A stretch of DNA of 64,000 nucleotides from contig CAYLQY010000014.1 of assembly GCA_964386325.1 (NCBI GenBank), positions 1 through 64,000 on the forward strand. Direction: 5' to 3'. Shown here one piece after another: positions 17,662 to 27,500 of the stretch. Made by a program: the position numbers and the translations under genes. Source of the stretch: Anaerorhabdus sp964386325 (GTDB taxonomy: Bacteria > Bacillota_I > Bacilli_A > Erysipelotrichales > Erysipelotrichaceae). Numbering within the stretch: position 1 is the first letter of the stretch; each line of letters begins with the position of its first letter. The notes beneath the pieces were generated by a model. The model saw only the letters and a list, made by a program, of their open reading frames with translations. It ran no database searches and was not told where the DNA came from.

Positions 17662-18591
17662 ATGAAAACTTTTATAGGTGTCGATGGCGGTGGAACAAAA
17701 ACTGCTTATGTTGTAGCGAATGAGAATAATGAGATCCTTTTCCAAACAGAAGGAGAAGGATCAAGTTATCGTGAAAGTAGTATAGATACAGTTTTAGGTC
17801 AACTTCGAAATACAGTGGAACTGTGTTTAAAAGAATGTAATCTTGAAATTAAAGATTGTTCAGGTGTAGTCATTGGTTTACCATGTTATGGTGAATCAGA
17901 AAAAGAGGATACTGAGATTGACCAAAAGATGAAAACAGTATTTCATGACATGAACTACAAAGTTGTGAATGATGTAGAAGTTGGTTGGGCAGGCTCTTTA
18001 AATTTAGCAGATGGAGTAAATATCGTAGCGGGTACAGGATCGATTGCATTTGGAAGAAATCATGATAAGAAAACGGCTCGAAGTGGCGGTTGGTCAACTT
18101 TCTTTTCAGATGAAGGATCATGTTACTGGTTAGGTAGAAGAACAATGGAATACTTTGGAAAAGAAGCGGATGGACGTCTTGAAAAAGGACCTCTCTATGA
18201 TGTTGTGATGAATCATTATGGAATTAAAAATGAATTTGAATTTATTGATATTAGTGAAAATGAACTTATTCCATTTAGAGATAAAGTTGCCCAAGTACAA
18301 CGACTTTTATACGATGCAGCAAAACTAGGAGATAAAAATGCTATCGCTCTTTATGAAGAAGCAAGCAATGAATTATTCTTAATTATTCAAGGTGTTGTAA
18401 AACAATTAGAACTAACTGGAAAGAATTTTAATTGGTCTTATTCAGGTGGATTGTTCCATGCATTGGAATTTGTATTACCACATTTAGAAGCACGTGTTTC
18501 AAAACTTGGTGGTCAGCTTGTAAAACCATCAACAACACCAGTAATGGGAGCATTTTTATTAGCGAAAGAAAAATTCTATGAAATGGATTAG
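17662..18591 (+). CDS. BadF/BadG/BcrA/BcrD-family ATPase, probable amino-sugar kinase
   Basis: A 309-residue ASKHA-fold protein with the phosphate-1 motif GVDGGGTKT (residues 6-14), a phosphate-2-like segment (NIVAGTGSIAFG) and an adenosine-motif region near the C-terminus (NWSYSGGLF). This subgroup includes N-acetylglucosamine kinases. The expected role is to phosphorylate the amino sugar freed by the GH4 enzyme for the AgaS-type protein. A GGWSTFFSDEGS segment corresponds to the GGWG..LGDEGS loop of the kinases, with some changed residues, so the sugar may differ from GlcNAc. Confidence 0.85.
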   Translation: MKTFIGVDGGGTKTAYVVANENNEILFQTEGEGSSYRESSIDTVLGQLRNTVELCLKECNLEIKDCSGVVIGLPCYGESEKEDTEIDQKMKTVFHDMNYKVVNDVEVGWAGSLNLADGVNIVAGTGSIAFGRNHDKKTARSGGWSTFFSDEGSCYWLGRRTMEYFGKEADGRLEKGPLYDVVMNHYGIKNEFEFIDISENELIPFRDKVAQVQRLLYDAAKLGDKNAIALYEEASNELFLIIQGVVKQLELTGKNFNWSYSGGLFHALEFVLPHLEARVSKLGGQLVKPSTTPVMGAFLLAKEKFYEMD

Positions 18592-19453
18592 TTTTATTAA
18601 AGATAATCAACAATCTGTTGGAATATTGAAAGAAAATCAAATTCTATCTTTAAGAACACTAGGATTTAACTTTAAAGATATAAATGACATTCTCGTGTTA
18701 AATAACAATGAATTTAAACAACTGTGTGATGCTATTTCTTCATATAAGGGTGAGCTTATCGATTGTGAGAGTGGTAAACTTGTAGCTCCAATTAATATCC
18801 CCTTCCAAGATGTAATTTGCGTTGGACTAAATTATCATGAACATTGTATTGAAGCAAATCAATATGAAGAAAATAGCTTTGTATTAGAACCACAAGCAAC
18901 TGTTTATTTTTCAAAGAGAGTGAATCAAACTACATCTTATTTGAGTGATGTATCTTGTCATAAAGATGTAACAAATAAATTTGATTATGAAACAGAAGTT
19001 GTAGTAATCTTAAAAGAAGATTGTATCAACTGCACAAAAGAAAATGTTAGAGAAAAAATATTTGGTTATACGGTAATCAATGATTATAGTGCCAGAGATT
19101 TACAAGTTGCACATCAACAATGGTATTTAGGAAAAAGTTTAGATGGTTGCTTTGCAATGGGACCATATATTCTAACGGGTGATGAGTGTACAAAGTTAGA
19201 AAACTTAGTAGTGAAGACAAGTGTTAATGGCGAGATTCGACAAGATTCTTCAACTAAGTTTATGATGAAATCAATTGATGATATCATCATCGAATTAAGC
19301 AACTTCATGACATTAAAAAAAGGAACAATCATTGCAACAGGGACACCAAGTGGTGTAGGCATGGGATTCGATCCGCCTAAGTTTTTGAAACCTGGAGATG
19401 TTGTTTTGTCAGAAGTTGAGCAGTTAGGATTTATTCAAAATAAAATTATTTAG
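18578..19453 (+). CDS. fumarylacetoacetate-hydrolase (FAH) family protein
   Basis: A 291-residue protein with an N-terminal cap and a C-terminal FAH domain. Typical motifs are VGLNYHEHCIE, the metal ligands in FDYETEVVV (two Glu) and INDYSARDLQ (Asp), then KSLDGCFAMGPY and ATGTPSGVG. The family hydrolyses or decarboxylates 2,4-diketo acids or hydrates 2-oxoalkenoates. With a sugar-acid dehydratase and an SDR in the operon, cleavage of a 2,4-diketo-3-deoxy-aldonate to pyruvate and a hydroxyacid is the simplest reading. The gene starts 14 bp inside the kinase gene without a strong ribosome site, implying coupled translation. Confidence 0.85.
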   Translation: MKWISFIKDNQQSVGILKENQILSLRTLGFNFKDINDILVLNNNEFKQLCDAISSYKGELIDCESGKLVAPINIPFQDVICVGLNYHEHCIEANQYEENSFVLEPQATVYFSKRVNQTTSYLSDVSCHKDVTNKFDYETEVVVILKEDCINCTKENVREKIFGYTVINDYSARDLQVAHQQWYLGKSLDGCFAMGPYILTGDECTKLENLVVKTSVNGEIRQDSSTKFMMKSIDDIIIELSNFMTLKKGTIIATGTPSGVGMGFDPPKFLKPGDVVLSEVEQLGFIQNKII

Positions 19454-19465
19454 GAGAGAGTAACA

Positions 19466-20101
19466 ATGAAATTGTACAGTGAAAATAACGAACTATATAC
19501 AGCGTTAAATAAACTAGGAGATCTTGTATTATTAAATGTTCTCTTTGTAGTTAGCTGTATACCAGTAATTACAATTGGAGCTGCACTAACATCCATGTAC
19601 TCTGTTACAAATAAAATGGTACAACAAGAAAACATTAAAATTTTTAGTGATTATAAGAATGCATTCATTAAAAATTTTAAACAAGCAACACTAATCTGGA
19701 TATTCATTTTAGTTGCGATATTTATTTTAATTGCGGATATTCAAATATTGGGTGTATTTCAAAATAGTATTTTATTAGGATTAATACTAGGTGTAATACT
19801 TTTATTGTTTATGATTACATCTTATATATTTCCACTAATCGCATGTTTCTATAACACAACATTTATGTACATAAAAAATGCACTACTACTTGCGTGTTTA
19901 AATATTGTGAAAACACTAGTTATTCTTGTTGTTAATGTATTACCCTTTCTTGTTTTATTTACAAGTGGACTATTAGCTCAATTTGGATACTTCATTTATT
20001 TGTTGATTGGATTTTCCGCAACTGCTTATCTTGTAATGAAGTTATTGTCAAAGGTATTCAAAAAGTATGTAAATAAAGATATGCAAGAAAAAGAAAACTA
20101 A
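19466..20101 (+). CDS. YesL-family (DUF624) membrane protein
   Basis: This 211-residue membrane protein has four to five hydrophobic segments and the family opening: an N-terminal short helix, then LxxLGDLVLLNVLFVVSCIPVITIGAAL (described; about residues 12-40). YesL proteins are regularly found beside CUT1 sugar transporters and pectin or uronide catabolic genes in Bacillota, but their function is not established. The gene is preceded by a good GGAGAG ribosome site and closes the sugar locus. Confidence 0.85.
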   Translation: MKLYSENNELYTALNKLGDLVLLNVLFVVSCIPVITIGAALTSMYSVTNKMVQQENIKIFSDYKNAFIKNFKQATLIWIFILVAIFILIADIQILGVFQNSILLGLILGVILLLFMITSYIFPLIACFYNTTFMYIKNALLLACLNIVKTLVILVVNVLPFLVLFTSGLLAQFGYFIYLLIGFSATAYLVMKLLSKVFKKYVNKDMQEKEN

Positions 20102-20117
20102 ATTATAAATTGTTTGA

Positions 20118-20162
20118 TACCTTGAACAGAGATAGACGGGAGGCGTGCTTGCTCGCAAGGTA
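20118..20162 (+). other. short GC-richer element with competing stems before the YitT gene
   Basis: TACCTTG (20118-20124) can pair with CAAGGTA (20156-20162). The same 3' arm can instead pair locally as CTTG-CTCG-CAAG (20148-20159). The element stands out as G/C-rich in an A/T-rich gap. Two mutually exclusive pairings upstream of a gene are suggestive of an RNA switch or leader, but nothing matches a riboswitch class I can name. No ribosome binding site is evident for the YitT start. Confidence 0.3.
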
Positions 20163-20190
20163 GATTTATTATGAAATTCAGCACAAAATT

Positions 20191-20817
20191 ATGCGTTTAA
20201 ATATAAAGAATTACGGAATTGTTTTAATTGGTAGTTTTATTCTCGCTTTCGGTTTGTATAATATACATGCCCAAGCAGATATAACTGAAGGTGGAGTATT
20301 AGGAATGATTTTATTATTAAATCATTGGTTTGGAATTAATCCTTCAATTTCATCAATCATTATGGATTACTCATTGTTTGCACTAGGGGCATATTTCTTT
20401 GGAGGTAAATTCCTTCGATATTCTCTTGTGGCATCCTTGGCGTTTTCAATATTTTATTCAGTTGTAGCTTCGTGGGGACCACTTCTTCCATTCGTTACCC
20501 AATCACCACTTCTATCAGCACTAAGCGGCGGAGCATTTGTCGGCATAGGCGTTGGAATTGTAATACGTGTAGGTGGGGCATGTGGAGGAGATGATACTTT
20601 AGCGCTTATTGTAAGAAAGTTAAGTGGATTAAAAATATCAACATCTTATCTCATTATGGATGTAACAGTGTTACTTTTAAGTTTGAGTTATATTCCCATG
20701 CAAAAGATTGTATTCTCATTAATTACTGTATTAATATCTTCAAAATTAATAGAATTTATTAAAACAGTGGACTATAAAACAATGTGGTGTAGTATAAAAG
20801 AAAAAAATAATTCGTAA
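20191..20817 (+). CDS. YitT/YczE-type membrane protein
   Basis: The protein has 208 residues with five membrane segments and the YitT_membrane pattern: FILAFGLYNIHAQADITEGG, then a GG(A)CGGDDTLAL segment near residue 130, which is the conserved substrate-like loop of the family. Most family members are about 280 residues and carry a C-terminal DUF2179 domain, which is absent here. Function is unknown; transport is usually proposed. The ATG lacks a clear ribosome site. Transcription ends at a good terminator just downstream. Confidence 0.8.
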   Translation: MRLNIKNYGIVLIGSFILAFGLYNIHAQADITEGGVLGMILLLNHWFGINPSISSIIMDYSLFALGAYFFGGKFLRYSLVASLAFSIFYSVVASWGPLLPFVTQSPLLSALSGGAFVGIGVGIVIRVGGACGGDDTLALIVRKLSGLKISTSYLIMDVTVLLLSLSYIPMQKIVFSLITVLISSKLIEFIKTVDYKTMWCSIKEKNNS

Positions 20818-20827
20818 TCGTTTAAAA

Positions 20828-20858
20828 AGAAGGCAAGTTCAAAAAACTTGTCTTTTGT
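20828..20858 (+). terminator. terminator after the YitT gene
   Basis: The stem AGGCAAGTT pairs with AACTTGTCT around a CAAAA loop (one G-T pair) and is followed by TTTTGTCT. It lies 12 bases beyond the stop codon. Confidence 0.8.
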
Positions 20859-20972
20859 CTATTAATGTAGAAGTCAGTAAACAGCTAATTATGCCGAATA
20901 GTTAAGTGTAATTGAATAATATGATAAAAATATTTATCCACAAATTTAGTTAAAAAATGGTAAAATTAAATG

Positions 20973-21036
20973 TATAATGTCCTAATAAAAAATGAAAAAA
21001 GTTATATGGAGCAATACAGAGTGTATTGCTTTTTCT
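20973..21036 (+). promoter_or_regulatory. possible -10 element and isolated terminator hairpin, candidate small RNA
   Basis: A TATAAT lies at 20973-20978 with no good -35. About 30 bases further on a perfect 9-bp stem (21010-21018 with 21022-21030, loop GAG) ends in a T-rich tract, a sound terminator. No gene lies between the two elements, so they might delimit a very short transcript. The terminator could instead be the last stop for read-through from YitT. The rest of 20860-21176 shows only the dyad at 21073. Confidence 0.35.
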
Positions 21037-21072
21037 TATTCTTCGATGTTATCCTTTAAATAAATTTGATTG

Positions 21073-21087
21073 CATGCAAGTTGCATG
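21073..21087. promoter_or_regulatory. perfect inverted repeat, operator candidate for the toxin operon
   Basis: CATGCAA-G-TTGCATG is a perfect 7-bp dyad with a one-base centre, about 90 bases before the first gene of the RHS toxin operon. The half-site TTGCATG also occurs directly repeated across it. This is the form expected for a dimeric repressor or activator site. No matching regulator can be named. Confidence 0.4.
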
Positions 21088-21176
21088 TGGTCAAAGTAAA
21101 AATTGAAACAGTACTTAGAAATCTTAGGGGAGAGGAGATATTTTTTAGTTGTTTCTAGAGTATAAGGTGGATAGAT

Positions 21177-21596
21177 ATGAATAATAAAAAACTGAAGAGG
21201 GGAATCTTCATCGGTATTATCATTCTCATGATAATACTTTTTTTGCTTCTGATAAAATCATGTTCGGGTATACATGTTATGCCAAATACTGATCCAAAAC
21301 AGGAAGAAAAAGAGAAGGCAGAAATCATTCAATTGATACGTCTTTACGATTTACTCGAAAGAGCGGATTTTTGTAGTAAACAATGGAATGAAGATGCCAA
21401 AGAAGTTGTGGAAGAAATTGAATTGCTCGCAACTTCAAAAGAAGATTCATCAGACCAGGAGATTGCGGGTATTCTCCATAGGATTGCGAATGATTTAAAT
21501 GAATTGTCCAAGAAAAACTCAATTGAAAATATTGATGCTCTTGAAAAAAGTTTAAATGAATTTGAAACCATCTATGGAGGAAAAAACAATGAATAA
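21177..21596 (+). CDS. membrane-anchored helical protein at the head of the RHS toxin operon
   Basis: Not a recognised family. The 139 residues consist of a basic N-terminus, one strong membrane helix (about residues 9-28) and an acidic, mostly helical extracellular part. A Cys29 follows the helix, but the lipobox is poor (IKSC), so a membrane anchor is more likely than a lipoprotein. The ribosome site AAGGTGG precedes the ATG. The stop overlaps the toxin start by 8 bp, so the two proteins are made together. A role in toxin export, anchoring or folding would fit the position, but this is inference. Confidence 0.6.
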   Translation: MNNKKLKRGIFIGIIILMIILFLLLIKSCSGIHVMPNTDPKQEEKEKAEIIQLIRLYDLLERADFCSKQWNEDAKEVVEEIELLATSKEDSSDQEIAGILHRIANDLNELSKKNSIENIDALEKSLNEFETIYGGKNNE

Positions 21597-24500
21597 GAAA
21601 ATTACAAAAGTGATAAAGATAGGATTACTTATTGCCTTATTTTTATCACAGTTTCAAATTGCCGCAATGTCTGTTAAAGCTGAATTAAATAAAGTTCAAC
21701 TTAAAAGTCCAAGTGGAACAGCAGAACTTGCTCCATATCTTGGTAACAAAGAATCAAGAATTGCTCAGTTAGAAGAGAGTGCACCTATTGAACAACCAAC
21801 TAGTTCACCAACAAGTGAACCAACCACAGAACCGACAAGTGAACCTACAAATATACCTACAAGTACACCAGAAAGTGTTGTACCATCAGTTGAACCAGAA
21901 GTTGAAATAATACCGACAAGTACACCTCAACTAGAAGAAGAAAAGAGTGATGAAAATCACGATTTTCAACTCGTACAACCAAGAGGTGGCTTTGAATCAA
22001 ATGGACTTGTGGAAGTTGAAGAGAAGAGAACTGAGTCAACAAAGACATATCAAGTTGATGAAAAAAACTTCACCGTAGAAGTCTTTGCGGAACCAATACA
22101 TAAAGAAGTTGAAGGTAAATTTGAGGAGATTGATTTGAATCTTCAAACACCACCTGCAACTTATTCGTTAATTGACAATGCGCGATTTGCGACAAATAAT
22201 CAAGGATTCTATACAATTGATTTTTTTAGTGATGAACAAAAAATAGCTGCACTTACAAATGAACATGGATTTGTACTAAATACAAAACTGCTAGGTGGGG
22301 CTACAAATGACTATCGTATAAATGGAAATACACTTCAATATTTTAATGTCTATGATGGAGTTGATATTCTATATTCATTATCATCAACAAAAGTTAAGTC
22401 AGATATATTACTTACAAAACCAGTGCAATCAAATACCATAACAGAGGTACTTGAAATTGGTGCTTTAGATGTACAACAAGAAGGAAATACACTGTACTTA
22501 AAAAATGGTGAAGAAACTGAATTCACACTTTCAACACCGTACTTAATTGATAATGTGGGAAATGTTAGTGAAAGTGTGTCACTGGCTTATAATCGTATTT
22601 CTGATACTGAAATAGAAGTTATCACAACGTTTGATCAAGAATGGGTAAATGCCGAAGGAAGAGCCTATCCAGTCGCAATTGATCCAGTGATTACACCAAG
22701 AAGTAGTGCAACAGCGGATGTGACAACATCCCTTGTGCGTACTTATGGTTCAGTACCAATGCAATGGGTATGGACAGTAGTTGGACATGTTGCTGCAGAA
22801 AGTGGTGGGGTACAACTATCGGGTCTTGGACGTACCGTTGTACATTTTAATATGCCTAATATTGGCGCAGATATGGAAGTAGTATCAGCACAACTAGGAA
22901 TGTATCGCTATGAAGCAAGAAGCAGTGATGTAGGAATCAATGTCTATTCAAGACCTTATGTTGATCCAGGATCAGCGAGCTTAAATTTTAATAATAGTTT
23001 AAATGGGGCAGAATATGTCAGTGGTGTAGCAAGTGGTAACTTATGGGGTATTGGCTATAAAACTTTTGATATTACAGCACATACAAAACAATTATATGCC
23101 GGAACAAATAAAACTCTAGTTCTAGTAGCCTCACCCGAAAGTGAAGCATTAGACTCCCATTTATTCCATACAGAAGGTGGAGCAAACCGACCAACAATCT
23201 CGATTAGCTATCGCCTTGCGTATGATGTTGATCCAGCGATTGATATCAATACCATGGATGCCCGCTTGCGAATTTTTTCAAAAGGATTAGGACAATTAGA
23301 TGCTGTTAGTTTAGATGGAATTGCAAAGCCGAAAAGTCAAATTAAATTTAGTTTAGTAGAACTTGATGAAAATGGAAATAAGCTAGCAACATCAACCGAA
23401 GTAAATGCTTTACCAGATGTAAAAGAGAGACTTTTCTTTGTTAAGCCAATCTATAATACAAATCCAAGAACTGGGGTGCAAAATATTCCAGTAGAAAATG
23501 TTAACTACTCAACAGATTATATAGAAGGAACGGTATTTGATAAAATAGATCAATTCTATTCATTCAAAATGCAAGTAGAAGTAGGTGCATCTTCAAATAC
23601 AAACGATGTGTATTCCGATAAATTCATGATACACAAAGTAAAGTTAGGAGAAACACTAGCATCACTATCTTCGTATTATGGTGTAACAGTTGATCAAATA
23701 TTATTTGACAACAACACAACGGATAAAACAATTAAAGAAGACGATACTCTGATTTTACGTATTCCAAGTGATTCACCACGTATCAATGAAAATGATGTAT
23801 TACCTCCGCTGATGTTCAAGGAATATACAGCAGAGTACAAATATCGAGGACCAGTGTGTCTTTATGGATGTTACGCAGGAGATCCAATTAATACTGGAAG
23901 TGGTAACTATTATCATGAGAATACGGATTTCATGGTCAATGATTATTCAGAAATTTCTTTTAAACGAACTTATAATTCCTTAGGAGACATTGTAAGTACT
24001 TCGTTTGGAAATGGATTTTCAAGTAATTATGATCAATTTGTATTCTATGATAAAAATGGTAACTTATTGTATTTTTCCGGTGATGGGAAAGTATTTGAGT
24101 TTAGAAAAAATGGAAATGATTTTGAAAAAGACATTGATAATCCGTATAAGCTTGAGTTTATTAATAATCAAGTTGTTTTAGCCGAGGAAAAAACAAAACA
24201 AAAAATACTATTTGATGAAACAGGAAGTCTAAGTAAAATTGAAGAATACAATGGACATTTCACAGAAGTAAAATACAATGATTACTTTCAAATTGAAAAA
24301 CTCAATATTGATGATGCAAGAGAAATCAATTTTACATATAACAAAAATAATTTGATAAGTGAAATCACATTACCGAATGGGGCAAAAATTCAATACGAGT
24401 ATAACAGTCTTAATCAAATGACAAAGTTTATTGATGCAGAAGGATTTACTGAAGAATACACGTATGATAATCAAGGAAGAATTACAGAAATCATTGATGA

Positions 24501-27500
24501 AGCTGGTTTTTCATTAGGAAGAAATATCTATGATGATAAAAATCGTGTAACTTCACAAACTGACGGTGATGATAAAACGATGACTTTTGAATATGGAAAT
24601 AAAGAAACAAAAGTAACGGATGCCGATGGTCGATCAATAATCTATGGTGTGGATGACTACAATCGTGTTACAGAACTCACCTATGATGATGGCACAAAAC
24701 AAATCAATGAGTATAGCCAAGATAAAAATGAACTACTATCAATTACAAATGAAAAAGGTGAAGTTACTTCTTATGAATATAATCAATATGGTTACATAAT
24801 AAAAGAAACGGATTTTGATGGTTCAATCACTGAATTTGAAACGGATGAAAATGGAAATGTAACGCATAAGATTTATCCAAATAAAACAGAAGAGTGGAGT
24901 ACCTATGATACATTTGGCAATAAGTTAAGTCATACTGATATCTATGGTAAAACAGAAACTTTTGAATATGATAATAAGAATCGAATGATTTCCAAAACAG
25001 ACGCAAGAGGAAATAAAGAAGAGTTTACTTATGAAGGCAATCTTATTAAGACACATAAGAATAAATTAGGACTCACAACAACAACTACATATAATGATTT
25101 AGGCTATGTAGTAAAAGAAGAAGATAACCTTGGTCGCGTTACAATGTTTGAATTGGATGCGAAAGGAAACGTTACAAAAAAGACGGATAGTTATAATGCT
25201 ATTGAAACTTATGTTTATGACGGGAATGGCAATGTCACAAACTATACAGATCCGCTAGGAGCAATAACCGAATACACTTATGATTCAACCGGGAACCTAT
25301 TAACTGCAACACAAAATGGCTTAACTGAAACAACGGTTTATAATCATCAAGGACAAAAAACTGCTTTTATAGATTCGTTAGGTAATCGTGAAACCTATGA
25401 ATATGATAGTAAAAATCGTTTGATTAAAACAACGGATATTCGTGGTAATGAAAGTAAGAGTATTTATGATGACGCAGGTAATCTTATTGAATCCATTGAT
25501 AAATTTGGTAATTCGACAAAGACAGTAGTTGAAAATGGTTTAGTTCAAAAAACTATTGATGCTTATGGGCAAGAAACTAGTTTTGAGTATGATGGATCAA
25601 ATCGAATTGTGAAAACAACATATCCAACAGGTGAGGTAATCACAAATGAGTATGATGAACAAGGCAATCTTGTTAAAACGATAAGTTCAAAAGGCATCGT
25701 AACAGAAACACGTTTTGATGAATATGGGCAAATCATTGAAACGATTGTGAATGGGGCATCTACGAAAAATACATATAATACACTTGGACAACAACTTACA
25801 AAAACAGATGCGTTAGGAAATACAACAACCTATGAATATGATCAACGGGGTAATCAAGTAAAAGTAATCGATCCATTAGGAAACGAAACACTAACAGTGT
25901 TTGATAACAATAATCGCATCATTGAGACAATTGATGCTAAGGGTAATTCAAAGAAACAAGAATACGATTTAAAAGGGAATGTTATAAAACAAATTGATGA
26001 ACTTGGAAATGAAACATCGACAATTTATGACATCTATTCACGCGTAATTGAAGAAATTGATGCAGAAGGCTATGTGACAACAACGAAGTACAATCACTTA
26101 GGACAAACTTCAGAAGTCATTTCAGCACGCAATTTTATCACGAGCTATGCGTACAATCAATTTGGTGATAATACAACAATTACGATTGATGGCAAAGTCA
26201 TATCAAATAAAGAGTTTGATAATTTTGGTAATTTAGTACGAGAAGTTACTTTAGACAGTGATATCACAACAGAATACAACCAAATGAATCAAGTGATAAA
26301 AACATTGAATAATGGTACAGGACTCATTGAAGACAGAACATACACAGCAAATGGCAATCTTCATTCAGTAAGTAATAATGCAGGTCAAACAACAGTTTAT
26401 GAGTATGATCAATACAATCAACTGATTCAAACAACCAACGCTCTAAACCAAACTGAGATGAATGAATACGATGCAGAGGGACAACTTGTTAGAAAAGTTG
26501 GAGTTGATGGAGTTGAAACAACAACGACATATAATGAACTTAAACAAGTTATTGAAACAACATCAAAAGGAATCACAACATCCTATGAATATGATGCAAA
26601 TGGCAATAGAATTAAGGAAACAGTGGGCACAGTTTCAACACAATTTGAATTTGATGAAAATAATCGCAACACCAAAACAATTGATGCACAAGGAAACTTC
26701 ACTGAAACTCGTTTTGATGGCAAAGGACAAGTGATTGAACAAACAGATAAAAATGGTAACAAGACTCACTATGAGTATGATAAGAATGGAAACGAGACAG
26801 CTGTCATTGATCCATTAGGCAACAAATCCACTAAACTATTTGATGCAGATGGTAATGTTGTGGAAACAACCGATGCGCTTGGTTATAAGACAAAGAGCGA
26901 ATATAATGCTTTTAATCAAACAACAAAAACAGTGGATCAACTCAATTTTTTAGTTGAGTATATTTACAATGAAAAACAACAAAACATCCAAATCATTTAT
27001 CCATATGGGAAAACTCATACTTTTGAATTTGCACCAAACAATAAAATTTCGAAAGAAACAGACTCAAATGGTGCTAGTAAGTCAACTACATATGATATGT
27101 TAGGCAATGTACTTACACAAACAGATGGCAATGGGAATGTTACACAATATGCCTATGATGAACTAGGAAGAAAAGTAAAAGAAGAAAAACCAAATGGTTT
27201 AGTAATAGAACTTGTTTATGATAAATTTGGAAATCTCATTGTACAACTTGAAGATGGTGTAGTCGTTGAGCAAAATGAATACAACAACTACAACCAACAA
27301 CTCTCTTCAACAAATGCAGGTGGTCAAAAGACTACCATGGACTATGATGAACTTGGAAGAGTGATTCATAGAAAAAATGCAAATGGCATAGAAACTCATT
27401 TTGAGTATGATGAGTTAAATCGCATTGTTAAAGAAACAATCAATGATGAAATAAGTGTTGAGACAACATTTGATGCGAATGGGAATGAGTTATCAAAAAC

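Noticed and set aside
18578..19453. The FAH-family gene as the missing hydratase (MhpD) for the mhpFE pair
   Set aside because: The hydratase belongs to the same fold, but this gene is 15 kb away inside the sugar operon next to kinase and permease genes. The diketo-acid hydrolase reading fits its context better.
20171..20200. Resemblance of MKFSTKL to the N-terminus of Rrf2-family regulators
   Set aside because: Nine codons followed by a stop are too few. It could be a gene relic but may be chance.
26462..26734. A 90-residue Gln/Met-rich frame inside the RHS gene
   Set aside because: It is an out-of-frame shadow of the YD repeats, with no ribosome site and low-complexity composition.
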